Numbered from the stretch's first letter, positions 37,452 through 46,190 are shown. The stretch: DNA of 64,000 nucleotides from Pseudomonas marginalis (GCF_024169655.1 NZ_JALJWV010000001.1:4942001-5006000), one strand, 5' to 3'. A program made the numbers and translations. The notes: generated by a model from the letters alone, not told the origin.

Positions 37452-38975
37452 ATGACCGTGATCAAGCAAGACGACCTGATTCAGAGCGTTGCCGACGCCC
37501 TGCAATTCATTTCCTACTACCATCCCGTTGACTTCATCCAGGCAATGCACGAAGCCTACCTGCGCGAAGAATCGCCAGCAGCCCGTGACTCCATCGCCCA
37601 GATCCTGATCAACTCGCGCATGTGTGCCACCGGCCACCGCCCGATCTGCCAGGACACCGGTATCGTCACCGTGTTCGTGCGCGTGGGCATGGACGTGCGT
37701 TGGGACGGCGCCACCATGGGCCTGGACGACATGATCAACGAAGGCGTGCGTCGCGCCTACAACCTGCCGGAAAACGTCCTGCGTGCTTCGATCCTCGCCG
37801 ATCCGGCAGGCGCGCGTAAAAACACCAAGGACAACACCCCGGCGGTGATCCACTACTCCATCGTCCCGGGTAACACCGTGGAAGTGGATGTGGCCGCCAA
37901 GGGCGGTGGTTCCGAGAACAAGTCGAAAATGGCCATGCTCAACCCGTCCGACTCGATCGTCGACTGGGTGCTCAAGACCGTTCCGACCATGGGCGCCGGC
38001 TGGTGCCCACCGGGCATGCTCGGCATCGGCATCGGCGGCACCGCCGAGAAAGCCGCCGTCATGGCCAAGGAAGTGTTGATGGAATCCATCGACATCCACG
38101 AGCTGAAAAAGCGCGGCCCCTCCAACCGTATCGAAGAGATGCGCCTGGAGCTGTTCGAGAAGGTCAACCAACTGGGTATCGGCGCCCAGGGCCTGGGTGG
38201 CCTGACCACCGTGCTCGACGTGAAGATCATGGACTACCCGACCCACGCCGCCTCCCTGCCGGTGTGCATGATCCCCAACTGCGCCGCCACCCGTCACGCG
38301 CACTTCGTGCTCGACGGTTCGGGCCCGGCATCGCTGGAAGCACCCTCGCTGGACGCCTACCCGGAAATCGTCTGGGAAGCTGGCCCGTCGGCCCGTCGCG
38401 TCAACCTCGACACCCTGACCCCGGAAGACGTGCAGAGCTGGAAGCCGGGCGAAACCGTATTGCTCAACGGCAAGATGCTCACCGGTCGCGACGCCGCGCA
38501 CAAGCGCATGGTCGAGATGCTGAACAGGGGCGAAACCCTGCCAGTGGACCTCAAAGGTCGCTTCATCTACTACGTTGGCCCGGTTGATCCGGTGCGCGAT
38601 GAAGTGGTTGGCCCGGCTGGCCCGACCACTGCGACGCGGATGGACAAGTTCACCCGTCAGATCCTCGAGCAAACCGGCCTTTTGGGCATGATCGGCAAAT
38701 CCGAGCGCGGCCCGACCGCCATCGAAGCGATCAAGGATTACAAGGCCGTGTACCTGATGGCCGTGGGTGGTGCTGCTTACCTGGTGGCGCAAGCCATCAA
38801 GAAGTCGCGCGTTGTCGCCTTCGCCGAACTGGGCATGGAAGCGATCTACGAGTTCGAAGTGAAAGACATGCCGGTCACCGTTGCGGTGGACAGCAAAGGC
38901 GAATCCGTCCACATCACCGGTCCTGCCATCTGGCAGAAAAAGATCAGTGAAAGCCTGGCGGTAGAAGTGCAGTAA
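37452..38975 (+). CDS. Class I fumarate hydratase (iron-sulfur)
   Basis: A 507-aa class I fumarase (FumA/FumB type), hydrating fumarate to malate in the TCA cycle with a [4Fe-4S] cluster. The N-terminal domain includes SRMCATGHRPICQDTGIVT, and further conserved Cys residues lie in PVCMIPNCAATRHAHF. The C-terminal domain contains YYVGPVDPVRDEVVGPAGPT. ATG at 37452 has GAGG upstream. A TATACT -10 candidate lies at 37323-37328, which would give a long leader of about 120 nt. A terminator follows. Confidence 0.95.
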   Translation: MTVIKQDDLIQSVADALQFISYYHPVDFIQAMHEAYLREESPAARDSIAQILINSRMCATGHRPICQDTGIVTVFVRVGMDVRWDGATMGLDDMINEGVRRAYNLPENVLRASILADPAGARKNTKDNTPAVIHYSIVPGNTVEVDVAAKGGGSENKSKMAMLNPSDSIVDWVLKTVPTMGAGWCPPGMLGIGIGGTAEKAAVMAKEVLMESIDIHELKKRGPSNRIEEMRLELFEKVNQLGIGAQGLGGLTTVLDVKIMDYPTHAASLPVCMIPNCAATRHAHFVLDGSGPASLEAPSLDAYPEIVWEAGPSARRVNLDTLTPEDVQSWKPGETVLLNGKMLTGRDAAHKRMVEMLNRGETLPVDLKGRFIYYVGPVDPVRDEVVGPAGPTTATRMDKFTRQILEQTGLLGMIGKSERGPTAIEAIKDYKAVYLMAVGGAAYLVAQAIKKSRVVAFAELGMEAIYEFEVKDMPVTVAVDSKGESVHITGPAIWQKKISESLAVEVQ

Positions 38976-38993
38976 GCGCTTCTTCGCACCGAT

Positions 38994-39031
38994 AAAGGCG
39001 ACTGCGGCTACACAGCCCAGTCGCCTTTTTT
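38994..39031 (+). terminator. Rho-independent terminator of fumarase gene
   Basis: AAAGGCGACT and AGTCGCCTTT form a ten-pair stem followed by T residues, about 20 bp past the stop. Confidence 0.9.
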
Positions 39032-39080
39032 ATGGCGCATGCTATGGTGCTCCCCCCTAATTGCAGCTGTTCATACCCGT

Positions 39081-40847
39081 ATGATCGCAATCCCCCGTCC
39101 ACTGCGCCTGACCGCCTACTCCCTATTGATCATCGCCGGTGCGGTGCTGGCCGCCGCCTTGGCCACGCGCCACGCCGAACGCCAGGCCCTGGTCGACGAT
39201 GCCGCACGCGCCAATCAGCAGCTCATGCTATACGGCAACTCGTTGCACACCCTGATCGAACGCTACCGCGCGCTGCCCGCCGTGCTGGCGCTGGATTCGG
39301 AAATGATCAGCGCGCTGAAAGGCCCGCTGGATGCCGCGACCCAGGACGTGCTCAACCGTAAACTGGAACGTATCAACGGCGCCGCACAGTCCTCCACATT
39401 GGAACTGATGGACCGCACCGGCCTGGCCGTGGCCGCGAGCAACTGGAACCTGCCGAGCAGCTACGTCGGGCACAATTACGCGTTCCGGCCATATTTCAGC
39501 CAGACCCGGAGCCAGGGCACCGGGCGCTTTTATGCGGTCGGGGTGACCACCGGCGTGCCGGGGTATTTCCTTTCCAGCGCAGTGCTCGATGAACACGAGC
39601 AGTTCCTCGGTGCCATGGTAGTCAAGCTGGAATTCCCCGAACTCGAGCGTGAATGGGCCCAGGGTAACGACCTGCTGCTGGTCAGCGACGCCCGCGGTAT
39701 CGTGTTTATCGCCAACCAGCCGGGCTGGCGTTATCGCAACCTGCGCCCGTTGTCGGCTAGCGACCTGGCCGAACTACAGGCCACCCGCCAATACGACAAG
39801 AAACAATTGCAACCGCTGAAGACCCAGGCCCTGCAACGTTTCGACGAAAACAGCCACCTGATGCGCGTCAACGGCCCCGATGGCAACGCCAATTACATCT
39901 GGGAATCCCTGCCGCTGAAGGCCGAAGGCTGGACCTTGCACCTGCTGCGCAAACCTCAGTTCCCCTTCGAAGACCAACGCAACGCCGGCCTCGCTGCCGC
40001 CGGTTCGTGGCTGGCATTGGTGTTTCTGGTGCTGTTTCTGACCCAGCGCTGGCGTCTGGCCCGCATGCGCCAGCGCAGCCGCGAAGAGCTCGAACAGCTG
40101 GTCGAGGAGCGCACCCAGGCGCTGCGCACGGCCCAGGATGGCTTGGTGCAATCGGCCAAGCTGGCGGCGCTGGGGCAGATGTCTGCGGCCCTCGCCCATG
40201 AAATCAACCAGCCACTCACCGCGCAGCGCATGCAATTGGCGACCCTGCGCCTGCTGCTGGACCATGGCCGCGTGGGCGATGCCTACAAGGCGCTCACGCC
40301 ACTGGACGACATGCTCACGCGCATGGCCGCGCTAACTGGCCATCTCAAGACATTCGCCCGCAAGAGCCCCAGCGGCCTGCGCGAACGCCTGGACCTGGCC
40401 AAGGTGGTCGACCAATCCCTGGAGTTGCTCGACGCACGCCTGCGCGATGAAGGCATCGGCACCGTGCTGGACCTGACCCGTCCCGCCTGGGTCCGTGGCG
40501 ACGCGATCCGCCTGGAACAGGTACTGATCAACCTGCTGCGCAATGCCCTCGACGCCATGGCCAACAAACCGCGCAAACGCCTGGAAATCCGCCTGCATGC
40601 CGATGAGCAACTGTGGCAGTTGACCGTCAGCGACAGCGGCGGAGGCATCGCCGAAGAACACCTGAACAGCGTGTTCGACCCCTTCTTCACCACCAAACCC
40701 GTGGGCGATGGGCTCGGCCTGGGGCTGGCGGTGTCCTACGCTATCGTGCACGAACTGGGTGGGCGCCTGTGCGTCGCTAACCGTGGCGACGGCGCGGTGT
40801 TTACCCTGACCCTGCCTATCGCGCTGGAGACACCGGAGCTATGTTGA
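39081..40847 (+). CDS. DctB/MifS-type sensor histidine kinase
   Basis: A 588-aa kinase with TM1 near residues 11-30, a large periplasmic double-Cache sensor (about 30-285) with NYAFRPYFSQTRSQGTGRFY and GVPGYFLSSAV (typical of C4-dicarboxylate and ketoglutarate sensors), TM2 near 296-315, a coiled coil, then the kinase core. The phospho-His is in SAALAHEINQPLTAQRMQL; the ATPase has DSGGGI and GDGLGLGLAVSY. The adjacent NtrC-type regulator (overlap 7 bp) and a ketoglutarate permease suggest it senses alpha-ketoglutarate or a similar acid, like MifS of P. aeruginosa. The start at 39081 is the most plausible ATG. Confidence 0.9.
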   Translation: MIAIPRPLRLTAYSLLIIAGAVLAAALATRHAERQALVDDAARANQQLMLYGNSLHTLIERYRALPAVLALDSEMISALKGPLDAATQDVLNRKLERINGAAQSSTLELMDRTGLAVAASNWNLPSSYVGHNYAFRPYFSQTRSQGTGRFYAVGVTTGVPGYFLSSAVLDEHEQFLGAMVVKLEFPELEREWAQGNDLLLVSDARGIVFIANQPGWRYRNLRPLSASDLAELQATRQYDKKQLQPLKTQALQRFDENSHLMRVNGPDGNANYIWESLPLKAEGWTLHLLRKPQFPFEDQRNAGLAAAGSWLALVFLVLFLTQRWRLARMRQRSREELEQLVEERTQALRTAQDGLVQSAKLAALGQMSAALAHEINQPLTAQRMQLATLRLLLDHGRVGDAYKALTPLDDMLTRMAALTGHLKTFARKSPSGLRERLDLAKVVDQSLELLDARLRDEGIGTVLDLTRPAWVRGDAIRLEQVLINLLRNALDAMANKPRKRLEIRLHADEQLWQLTVSDSGGGIAEEHLNSVFDPFFTTKPVGDGLGLGLAVSYAIVHELGGRLCVANRGDGAVFTLTLPIALETPELC

Positions 40848-42166
40848 ATGCGGTGATTGTGATCGATGACGAAGCCAGCATTCGCACAGCCGTCGAGCAA
40901 TGGTTGAGCCTGTCGGGATTTGAAGTGCAGTTGTTCAGTCGCGCCGAGGCCTGTCTGGCGCAACTGCCCAAGGACTTTCCCGGGGTGATTTTGAGCGACG
41001 TGCGCATGCCCGGCCTCAGCGGCCTGGAACTGCTGGCCGAAGTGCGGCGGCGCGATGCCGACTTGCCGGTGATCCTGCTGACCGGCCATGGCGATGTGCC
41101 GATGGCCGTCGAAGCCATGCGCGACGGAGCCTACGACTTCCTGGAAAAACCCTTCAGCCCCGAAGCCCTGCTCAACAGCCTACGCCGCGCCCTCGATAAA
41201 CGCAGGCTGATCCTGGAAAACCGCCGCCTGCATCAACAGGCCGATCATCGGACACAATTGGAAAACAGCCTGCTGGGCGTGTCCCGCAGCTTGCAGAACC
41301 TGCGCCGCCAGGTGCTGGACCTGGCGACACTCCCAGTCAATGTACTGATCCGCGGCGAGACCGGCAGTGGCAAGGAACTGGTCGCCCGCTGCCTGCACGA
41401 CTTCGGCCCACGGGCGAAGAAAGCCTTTGTCGCGCTCAATTGCGCGGCGATCCCCGAGCAGTTGTTTGAAGCCGAGCTGTTTGGCCACGAGAGCGGCGCG
41501 TTTACGGGGGCCCAGGGCAAGCGTATCGGCAAGCTGGAATACGCCCACGGTGGCACGCTGTTTCTGGATGAAATCGAAAGCATGCCCCTGGCCCAGCAAG
41601 TCAAATTGCTGCGCGTGTTGCAGGAGCAGAAGTTGGAGCGGCTGGGCTCCAACCAAAGTATCCACGTCGACCTGCGCATCATTGCCGCGACCAAGCCGGA
41701 CCTGTTGGACGAGGCCCGCGCCGGACGTTTTCGCGAAGACCTGGCCTATCGGCTGAACGTCGCGCAACTGCGCCTGCCGCCCCTGCGCGAGCGTCGTGAA
41801 GATATACCGCTGCTGTTCGATCACTTTGCGCAAAGCGCCGCCGAACGCCTGGGCCGCACCGTTGAACCGCTGAGTGGCGCGCAACTGGGGCGCCTGCTCA
41901 GCCATGACTGGCCGGGCAACGTGCGCGAACTGGCCAACGTCGCCGAACGCCAGGTGTTGGGGCTTGGCGAGCCAGAGCCCGAAGGCATCGAGGCCGGGCA
42001 ATCATTGGCGGCGCAACAGGAAGCCTTCGAGGCCCACTGCCTGAAAGCCGCACTGACCCGGCACAAAGGCGATATCAAGGCGGTGCTGGCCGAGCTGCAA
42101 CTGCCCCGGCGCACCTTCAATGAGAAGATGCAGCGGCATGGGTTAGTGCGGGAGATGTTTCTCTAG
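40841..42166 (+). CDS. NtrC-family response regulator (DctD/MifR type)
   Basis: A 441-aa sigma-54-dependent activator. The receiver domain has its phospho-acceptor Asp53 in ILSDVRMPGLSG. The AAA+ domain carries Walker A GETGSGKE and the sigma-54 contact loop ESGAFTGA, both intact. The C-terminus ends in a Fis-type helix-turn-helix (GDIKAVLAELQLPRRTFNEK). It overlaps the kinase gene by 7 bp. It is expected to bind the paired dyads at 42214-42260 and activate the sigma-54 promoter of the next gene. MifR controls alpha-ketoglutarate use with RpoN in P. aeruginosa; orthology here is inferred from the neighbouring permease. Confidence 0.92.
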   Translation: MLNAVIVIDDEASIRTAVEQWLSLSGFEVQLFSRAEACLAQLPKDFPGVILSDVRMPGLSGLELLAEVRRRDADLPVILLTGHGDVPMAVEAMRDGAYDFLEKPFSPEALLNSLRRALDKRRLILENRRLHQQADHRTQLENSLLGVSRSLQNLRRQVLDLATLPVNVLIRGETGSGKELVARCLHDFGPRAKKAFVALNCAAIPEQLFEAELFGHESGAFTGAQGKRIGKLEYAHGGTLFLDEIESMPLAQQVKLLRVLQEQKLERLGSNQSIHVDLRIIAATKPDLLDEARAGRFREDLAYRLNVAQLRLPPLRERREDIPLLFDHFAQSAAERLGRTVEPLSGAQLGRLLSHDWPGNVRELANVAERQVLGLGEPEPEGIEAGQSLAAQQEAFEAHCLKAALTRHKGDIKAVLAELQLPRRTFNEKMQRHGLVREMFL

Positions 42167-42213
42167 GCCATGCTCTGGGTTGCTTTCAAAGACCCCATCG
42201 CCGGCAAAGCATA

Positions 42214-42227
42214 AGCGGATTTCCGCT
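42214..42227 (+). promoter_or_regulatory. Dyad 1 upstream of the permease (probable enhancer site)
   Basis: AGCGG-ATTT-CCGCT, a perfect five-plus-five dyad. The same half-sites recur exactly 33 bp downstream, about three helical turns, as expected for two dimers of an NtrC-type activator. Confidence 0.7.
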
Positions 42228-42246
42228 CAACCAGCCCAAAACCATC

Positions 42247-42260
42247 AGCGGCTTTCCGCT
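42247..42260 (+). promoter_or_regulatory. Dyad 2 upstream of the permease (probable enhancer site)
   Basis: AGCGG-CTTT-CCGCT, same half-sites and spacing as dyad 1, differing by one base in the centre. It ends about 44 bp before the -24 element. Confidence 0.7.
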
Positions 42261-42303
42261 CAAAAAAACCTGCAAACCCTTCTAGACCGGGCCTTCCCCC
42301 ACC

Positions 42304-42319
42304 TGGCACAGCTCCTGCT
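42304..42319 (+). promoter_or_regulatory. Sigma-54 promoter of the permease gene
   Basis: TGGCACAGCTCCTGCT: a perfect -24 half (TGGCAC) and -12 half (TGCT), with GG (42305) and GC (42317) 12 bases apart. A start near 42330 gives a leader of about 50 nt. Confidence 0.85.
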
Positions 42320-42382
42320 ATAGCCCCAATCAGGCTGTGCTCAGGCACGCTCCATAAAAACAACTATCTGAAGGATCCTTCA

Positions 42383-43702
42383 ATGGATAACTCCAATACC
42401 TTGCCTCTGGGGTCGGCGGCTGCGCCGGCGAAAGAACGCACCACCACCAGCCGCATCAAATCGATCTTCAGCGGATCGGTCGGCAACATGGTCGAGTGGT
42501 ACGACTGGTACGTCTACGCGGCGTTCTCGCTGTACTTCGCCAAAGCCTTCTTCCCCAAAGGCGACACCACCGCCCAACTGCTCAACACCGCTGCGATCTT
42601 CGCCGTGGGCTTCCTGATGCGCCCGATCGGCGGCTGGTTGATGGGCCTGTATGCCGACCGCGCCGGGCGTAAAGCCGCGTTGATGGCCTCGGTACTGTTG
42701 ATGTGCTTCGGCTCGCTGATCATCGCCCTGAGCCCGGGCTATGAAACCATCGGCGTCGGTGCGCCGATCCTGCTGGTGTTCGCCCGCCTGCTGCAAGGCT
42801 TGTCGGTCGGTGGCGAATACGGCACCTCGGCCACTTACCTGAGTGAAATGGCGACCAAGGAACGTCGCGGTTTCTTCTCCAGCTTCCAGTACGTGACCCT
42901 GATCTCCGGCCAGCTCATTGCCCTGGCGGTGCTGATCGTGCTGCAACAGACCCTCACCACCGAGCAACTGTACGATTGGGGCTGGCGTATCCCGTTCGCC
43001 ATCGGCGCCCTGTGCGCAGTGGTCGCGCTGTACCTGCGGCGCGGCATGGAAGAAACCGAGTCGTTCACCAAAAAGGAAAAAGCCAAGGAAAGCGCGATGC
43101 GCACCTTGATGCGCCACCCCAAGGAACTGATGACCGTGGTCGGCCTGACCATGGGCGGCACCCTGGCCTTCTACACCTACACCACCTACATGCAGAAGTA
43201 CCTGGTGAACACCGTCGGCATGAGCATTTCCGACTCCACCACCATCTCGGCGGCGACGCTGTTTCTGTTCATGTGCCTGCAACCCCTGGTCGGCGCGCTG
43301 TCGGACAAGGTCGGCCGGCGTCCGATCCTGATCGCCTTCGGCATCCTCGGCACACTGTTCACCGTGCCGATCCTCACCACCCTGCACACCATCCAGAGCT
43401 GGTGGGGCGCGTTCTTCCTGATCATGGCGGCGCTGATCATCGTCAGCGGCTACACCTCGATCAACGCCGTGGTGAAGGCGGAACTGTTCCCCACCGAAAT
43501 CCGCGCGCTGGGCGTGGGCCTGCCGTATGCATTGACCGTATCGATCTTCGGCGGCACCGCTGAATACATCGCACTGTGGTTCAAGAGCATCGGCCTGGAA
43601 ACCGGCTACTACTGGTATGTGACTGCGTGTATCGCGGTGTCGTTGGTGGTCTACGTGACCATGAAGGACACCCGCAAGCATTCGCGGATCACCACTGACT
43701 AA
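42383..43702 (+). CDS. kgtP: Alpha-ketoglutarate permease, MFS family (KgtP-like)
   Basis: A 439-aa MFS proton symporter of the metabolite:H+ (KgtP/ProP-like) branch. About 12 TM helices are visible. Family motifs are NMVEWYDWYVYAAFSLYFAK near the start, YADRAGRKAALMAS (loop 2-3) and GLSVGGEYGTSATYLSEMA. It should import alpha-ketoglutarate or related dicarboxylates across the inner membrane. The sigma-54 promoter and dyads upstream tie its expression to the adjacent two-component system. The exact substrate is inferred from similarity, not proven. Confidence 0.92.
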   Translation: MDNSNTLPLGSAAAPAKERTTTSRIKSIFSGSVGNMVEWYDWYVYAAFSLYFAKAFFPKGDTTAQLLNTAAIFAVGFLMRPIGGWLMGLYADRAGRKAALMASVLLMCFGSLIIALSPGYETIGVGAPILLVFARLLQGLSVGGEYGTSATYLSEMATKERRGFFSSFQYVTLISGQLIALAVLIVLQQTLTTEQLYDWGWRIPFAIGALCAVVALYLRRGMEETESFTKKEKAKESAMRTLMRHPKELMTVVGLTMGGTLAFYTYTTYMQKYLVNTVGMSISDSTTISAATLFLFMCLQPLVGALSDKVGRRPILIAFGILGTLFTVPILTTLHTIQSWWGAFFLIMAALIIVSGYTSINAVVKAELFPTEIRALGVGLPYALTVSIFGGTAEYIALWFKSIGLETGYYWYVTACIAVSLVVYVTMKDTRKHSRITTD

Positions 43703-43721
43703 CGGCTGGATGCGGTAACGA

Positions 43722-43752
43722 ATGTGGGAGGGGGCTTGCTCCCTCCCACACG
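43722..43752. repeat. Single REP hairpin after kgtP
   Basis: ATGTGGGAGGGGGCTTGCTC followed by CCTCCCACA: one REP core folding on itself. It lies between the convergent permease and membrane-protein genes and may act in 3' end stability. Confidence 0.8.
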
Positions 43753-43757
43753 TGCAA

Positions 43758-44513
43758 TCAGGACAACTCTGCCACTTCGCGCCGCACATAGCGCCGCTGC
43801 GCATACGAAGCCCCAACAATCATCACCACCAGCACCGCCGCCAACACCGCCGACGAGCCGATAGTGCCGAAGTCCAGCCCGCCCTTGGCATGGGGTTTGG
43901 TCAGGAAGTCGCCCAGGGTCGCACCAAACGGCCGGGTCAATACGAACGCCACCCAGAACAGCAATACCGACGAAATCCGCGTGAAGTACTTGAGCGCCAC
44001 CACCACCGCGATGGTCGAGCCGATCAACAAGGCACCACCGGCGAAGCCGAGCCCCGAATCGTCGGCAAGGAAGTCGCCCAGAGCAGTGCCCAAGGTGTTG
44101 GAGAACAGGATCGCCATCCAGTAGAACAACTCGCCGCGAAAGGTTTGCACCTTGTTCACGTTCAGCGAATCACCGCTGAGGTGCCACAACGCGAAGATGA
44201 TCATCAGGATCACGATCAGGATCATCGACCCCGCGGCGTAGCCCAGGCCGAGGCTGCGGTCCATGAAGTCGGACATGGTGGTGCCGGCGGTGCTGGTGGA
44301 CAGGATCACAATCCAGTACAGCACCGGGTTGTAGGATTTCGACCAGAGTTGCGTCACCAGGGTGACCAGGAACACGCCGATCAGGATCATCGAGCTGATG
44401 GCATAACCGACGTTCAGGGTCATCGACAGCAAGTCCCCGGCGGTTTCGCCCAGGGTCGTCGCGCAGATTTTCATGACCCAGAACGCCAGGGTGATCTGAG
44501 GAAGTTTGTTCAT
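43758..44513 (-). CDS. Four-repeat membrane protein (COG4705 type)
   Basis: A 251-aa polytopic membrane protein with four copies of a G-x-T/A-x-x-D segment in TM helices: LGETAGD (21-27), AGTTMSD (76-82), LGTALGD (141-147) and FGATLGD (196-202). Copies 1-3 are followed by a glycine-rich stretch such as LGLGYAAGSMIL. Each repeat has one acidic residue (D27, D82, D147, D202) within hydrophobic surroundings, suggesting an ion pathway or pseudo-fourfold transporter. I recall this as an uncharacterised membrane-protein family. ATG at 44513 is chosen over a far upstream open frame. Divergent from the flavin reductase gene. Confidence 0.8.
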   Translation of the reverse strand: MNKLPQITLAFWVMKICATTLGETAGDLLSMTLNVGYAISSMILIGVFLVTLVTQLWSKSYNPVLYWIVILSTSTAGTTMSDFMDRSLGLGYAAGSMILIVILMIIFALWHLSGDSLNVNKVQTFRGELFYWMAILFSNTLGTALGDFLADDSGLGFAGGALLIGSTIAVVVALKYFTRISSVLLFWVAFVLTRPFGATLGDFLTKPHAKGGLDFGTIGSSAVLAAVLVVMIVGASYAQRRYVRREVAELS

Positions 44514-44612
44514 GCAGTGCAAGGCTCCGAAGCTCAATCTATCAATGGGCCGACTTATAGGGGGGTGTCGACCTGGCGCGCAGACTGAACGGGGCGCTGT
44601 GAAAAATAGGTG

Positions 44613-44639
44613 GGCGCTGAATGAAAATTCCATAGCGCC
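44613..44639. promoter_or_regulatory. Inverted repeat GGCGCT-N15-AGCGCC upstream of flavin reductase
   Basis: The half-sites are exact complements; a third GGCGCT copy lies at about 44593. Position (70-110 bp upstream of the flavin reductase ATG, in the divergent region) fits an operator. The regulator is unknown. Confidence 0.35.
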
Positions 44640-44706
44640 AATGGAAATTCGCCGCCATGGCTTGCACTATGACGGCCCCCAGAAAAGCGCAGCAGGAACC
44701 TCGGCG

Positions 44707-45339
44707 ATGTCTGACGATAGCTATTACTACGAACCCGCCAACGGCCACGGCCTGCCCCATGACCCGTTCAATGCCATTGTTGGCCCACGGCCGATCGGTT
44801 GGATTTCGTCCCACGACAGCCAAGGTCGCCTGAACCTGGCGCCCTACAGTTTCTTCAATGCGTTCAACTACATTCCGCCGATCATTGGGTTTTCCAGCGT
44901 CGGGCGCAAAGACAGCCTGAACAATATCGAACAGACCGGCGAGTTTGTGTGGAACCTGGCCACCCGCCCGTTGGCCGAGCAGATGAACCAGAGCTGTGCC
45001 GCCGTACCGCCAGAGGTGAATGAGTTCGAGTTGTCCGGCCTGACGCCGGTGGCCTCGAAGATCGTCGGCGTGCCGCGGGTGGGCGAGAGCCCGGTGTCGT
45101 TCGAGTGCAAGGTCACGCAGATCATCCAACTGCAGCGCGCCGACCAGGTATTGGTACCCAGTTGGCTGGTGCTGGGCGAGGTGGTCGCGGTGCATATTGC
45201 CAAGTGGCTGCTCAAGGATGGGATCTACGACACCGCCGCCGCCGAACCGATCCTGCGTGGCGGCGGCCCGGCGGATTACTTCCAAGTGGGCCCTGAGGCG
45301 CTGTTCAAAATGTATCGCCCAGGCGCCACCCAAGCCTGA
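44707..45339 (+). CDS. Flavin reductase family protein (FMN-binding split barrel)
   Basis: A 210-aa DIM6/NTAB-type flavin-binding protein. Conserved stretches are FNAIVGPRPIGWISSHDSQG, NLAPYSFFNAFNYIPPIIGF and GEFVWNLATRPLAEQMNQS. It probably binds FMN and reduces flavin or a small substrate with NAD(P)H; the partner oxygenase is not adjacent. ATG at 44707 (MSDDSYYYEPANG) has AGGA nine bases upstream; the open frame further upstream covers the divergent promoter and is not coding. A REP pair follows. Confidence 0.88.
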   Translation: MSDDSYYYEPANGHGLPHDPFNAIVGPRPIGWISSHDSQGRLNLAPYSFFNAFNYIPPIIGFSSVGRKDSLNNIEQTGEFVWNLATRPLAEQMNQSCAAVPPEVNEFELSGLTPVASKIVGVPRVGESPVSFECKVTQIIQLQRADQVLVPSWLVLGEVVAVHIAKWLLKDGIYDTAAAEPILRGGGPADYFQVGPEALFKMYRPGATQA

Positions 45340-45355
45340 CTGCAGTGCAATAAAA

Positions 45356-45449
45356 AATGTGGGAGGGGGCTTGCCCCCGATAGCGGAGTTTCAGCTACAG
45401 ATAGGCTGACTGACACACCGCCATCGGGGGCAAGCCCCCTCCCACATTA
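45356..45449. repeat. REP pair overlapping the stop codon of the next gene
   Basis: GTGGGAGGGGGCTTGCCCCC and its inverted copy GGGGGCAAGCCCCCTCCCAC, 40 bp apart. The right end abuts and includes the stop codon (45447-45449) of the small leftward gene. Confidence 0.88.
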
Positions 45450-45692
45450 GTTGGCGCCGGTTGCCCAGGCCAGTTGGCCGTCTTGATCCACATCGACCAG
45501 ACACTCAAGTTGCAGCGTCGCCGCATCGTCGGCATCGGACGCCGTCTTGAACCTCTGTCCATCCAGGATCTTGTGAAACTGCGGTGCGCCCATACCATCC
45601 AGCGCCTTGACGGCGACGGCGGCGCTGTAGCCCCCTTCGCCCGGTACTACGGCGGAAACGGCTTCGTGGTGAGCAAATTGTTTACGTGCCAT
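45447..45692 (-). CDS. Small conserved hypothetical protein
   Basis: An 81-aa acidic protein (MARKQFAHHEAVSAVVPGEG), with a well-formed C-terminal half ATLQLECLVDVDQDGQLAWA. No family is recognised. The ATG at 45692 has AGGA eight bases upstream and codon use like its neighbours, so it is probably real. Its TAA stop is the edge of a REP element. It lies 41 bp downstream of the ABM-fold gene and may be co-transcribed with it. Confidence 0.7.
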   Translation of the reverse strand: MARKQFAHHEAVSAVVPGEGGYSAAVAVKALDGMGAPQFHKILDGQRFKTASDADDAATLQLECLVDVDQDGQLAWATGAN

Positions 45693-45733
45693 GTTGCAGG
45701 TCCTGGCCAATGGAAAGTCGGCCATTCTAAACC

Positions 45734-46075
45734 CTAACCGGCGAGTTGCAGGTACTCGCCGTAGGCATTGGCGGCGGATGCATCGGTGAAGGTCTGGAAG
45801 TCCATGCTGCGCACGACCATGTCGTTCAACAGCTCGGAGAAGATCATCAGGGCCGGCGAATTGAAGTAGGCACTCATCGCCTGTTCGCTGCTCCAGAAGC
45901 CCGAGACCAGCCAGACATCAGGGTCGACCTGGGAATGCTGCAACGAAAATTGCAGGCAACCCTGAGCCTGACGGCCCGGTTCGATCAAACTGCTCAAGCG
46001 AGCACCGAGTTCGGTGCTGCAACCGCTGCGGGCGCGGATAAAGGCCATATGGCTCGCGGGAATGGGGGTGGACAT
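45734..46075 (-). CDS. Antibiotic biosynthesis monooxygenase (ABM)-fold protein
   Basis: A 113-aa small ferredoxin-like protein of the ABM/DUF type: MAFIRARSGCSTELGARLSS, then CLQFSLQHSQVDPDVWLVSG, then the helix WSSEQAMSAYFNSP. Such proteins act as small monooxygenases or stress-related enzymes; the substrate is unknown. A GGGAGA site precedes the ATG at 46075. It is divergent from the AraC-type regulator, and both genes have the same 11-bp element in their upstream regions. Confidence 0.82.
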   Translation of the reverse strand: MSTPIPASHMAFIRARSGCSTELGARLSSLIEPGRQAQGCLQFSLQHSQVDPDVWLVSGFWSSEQAMSAYFNSPALMIFSELLNDMVVRSMDFQTFTDASAANAYGEYLQLAG

Positions 46076-46190
46076 GTTCGACTCTCCCGTTGAGAAGTGA
46101 TGCTCGGCAAGCACGGTGAGGGCGTGTTGCCACAGGATCAAAGATAACGGCGCAGGTCGAGGCGCGGTTAGTCGATTCCTGCCGGCTTAT

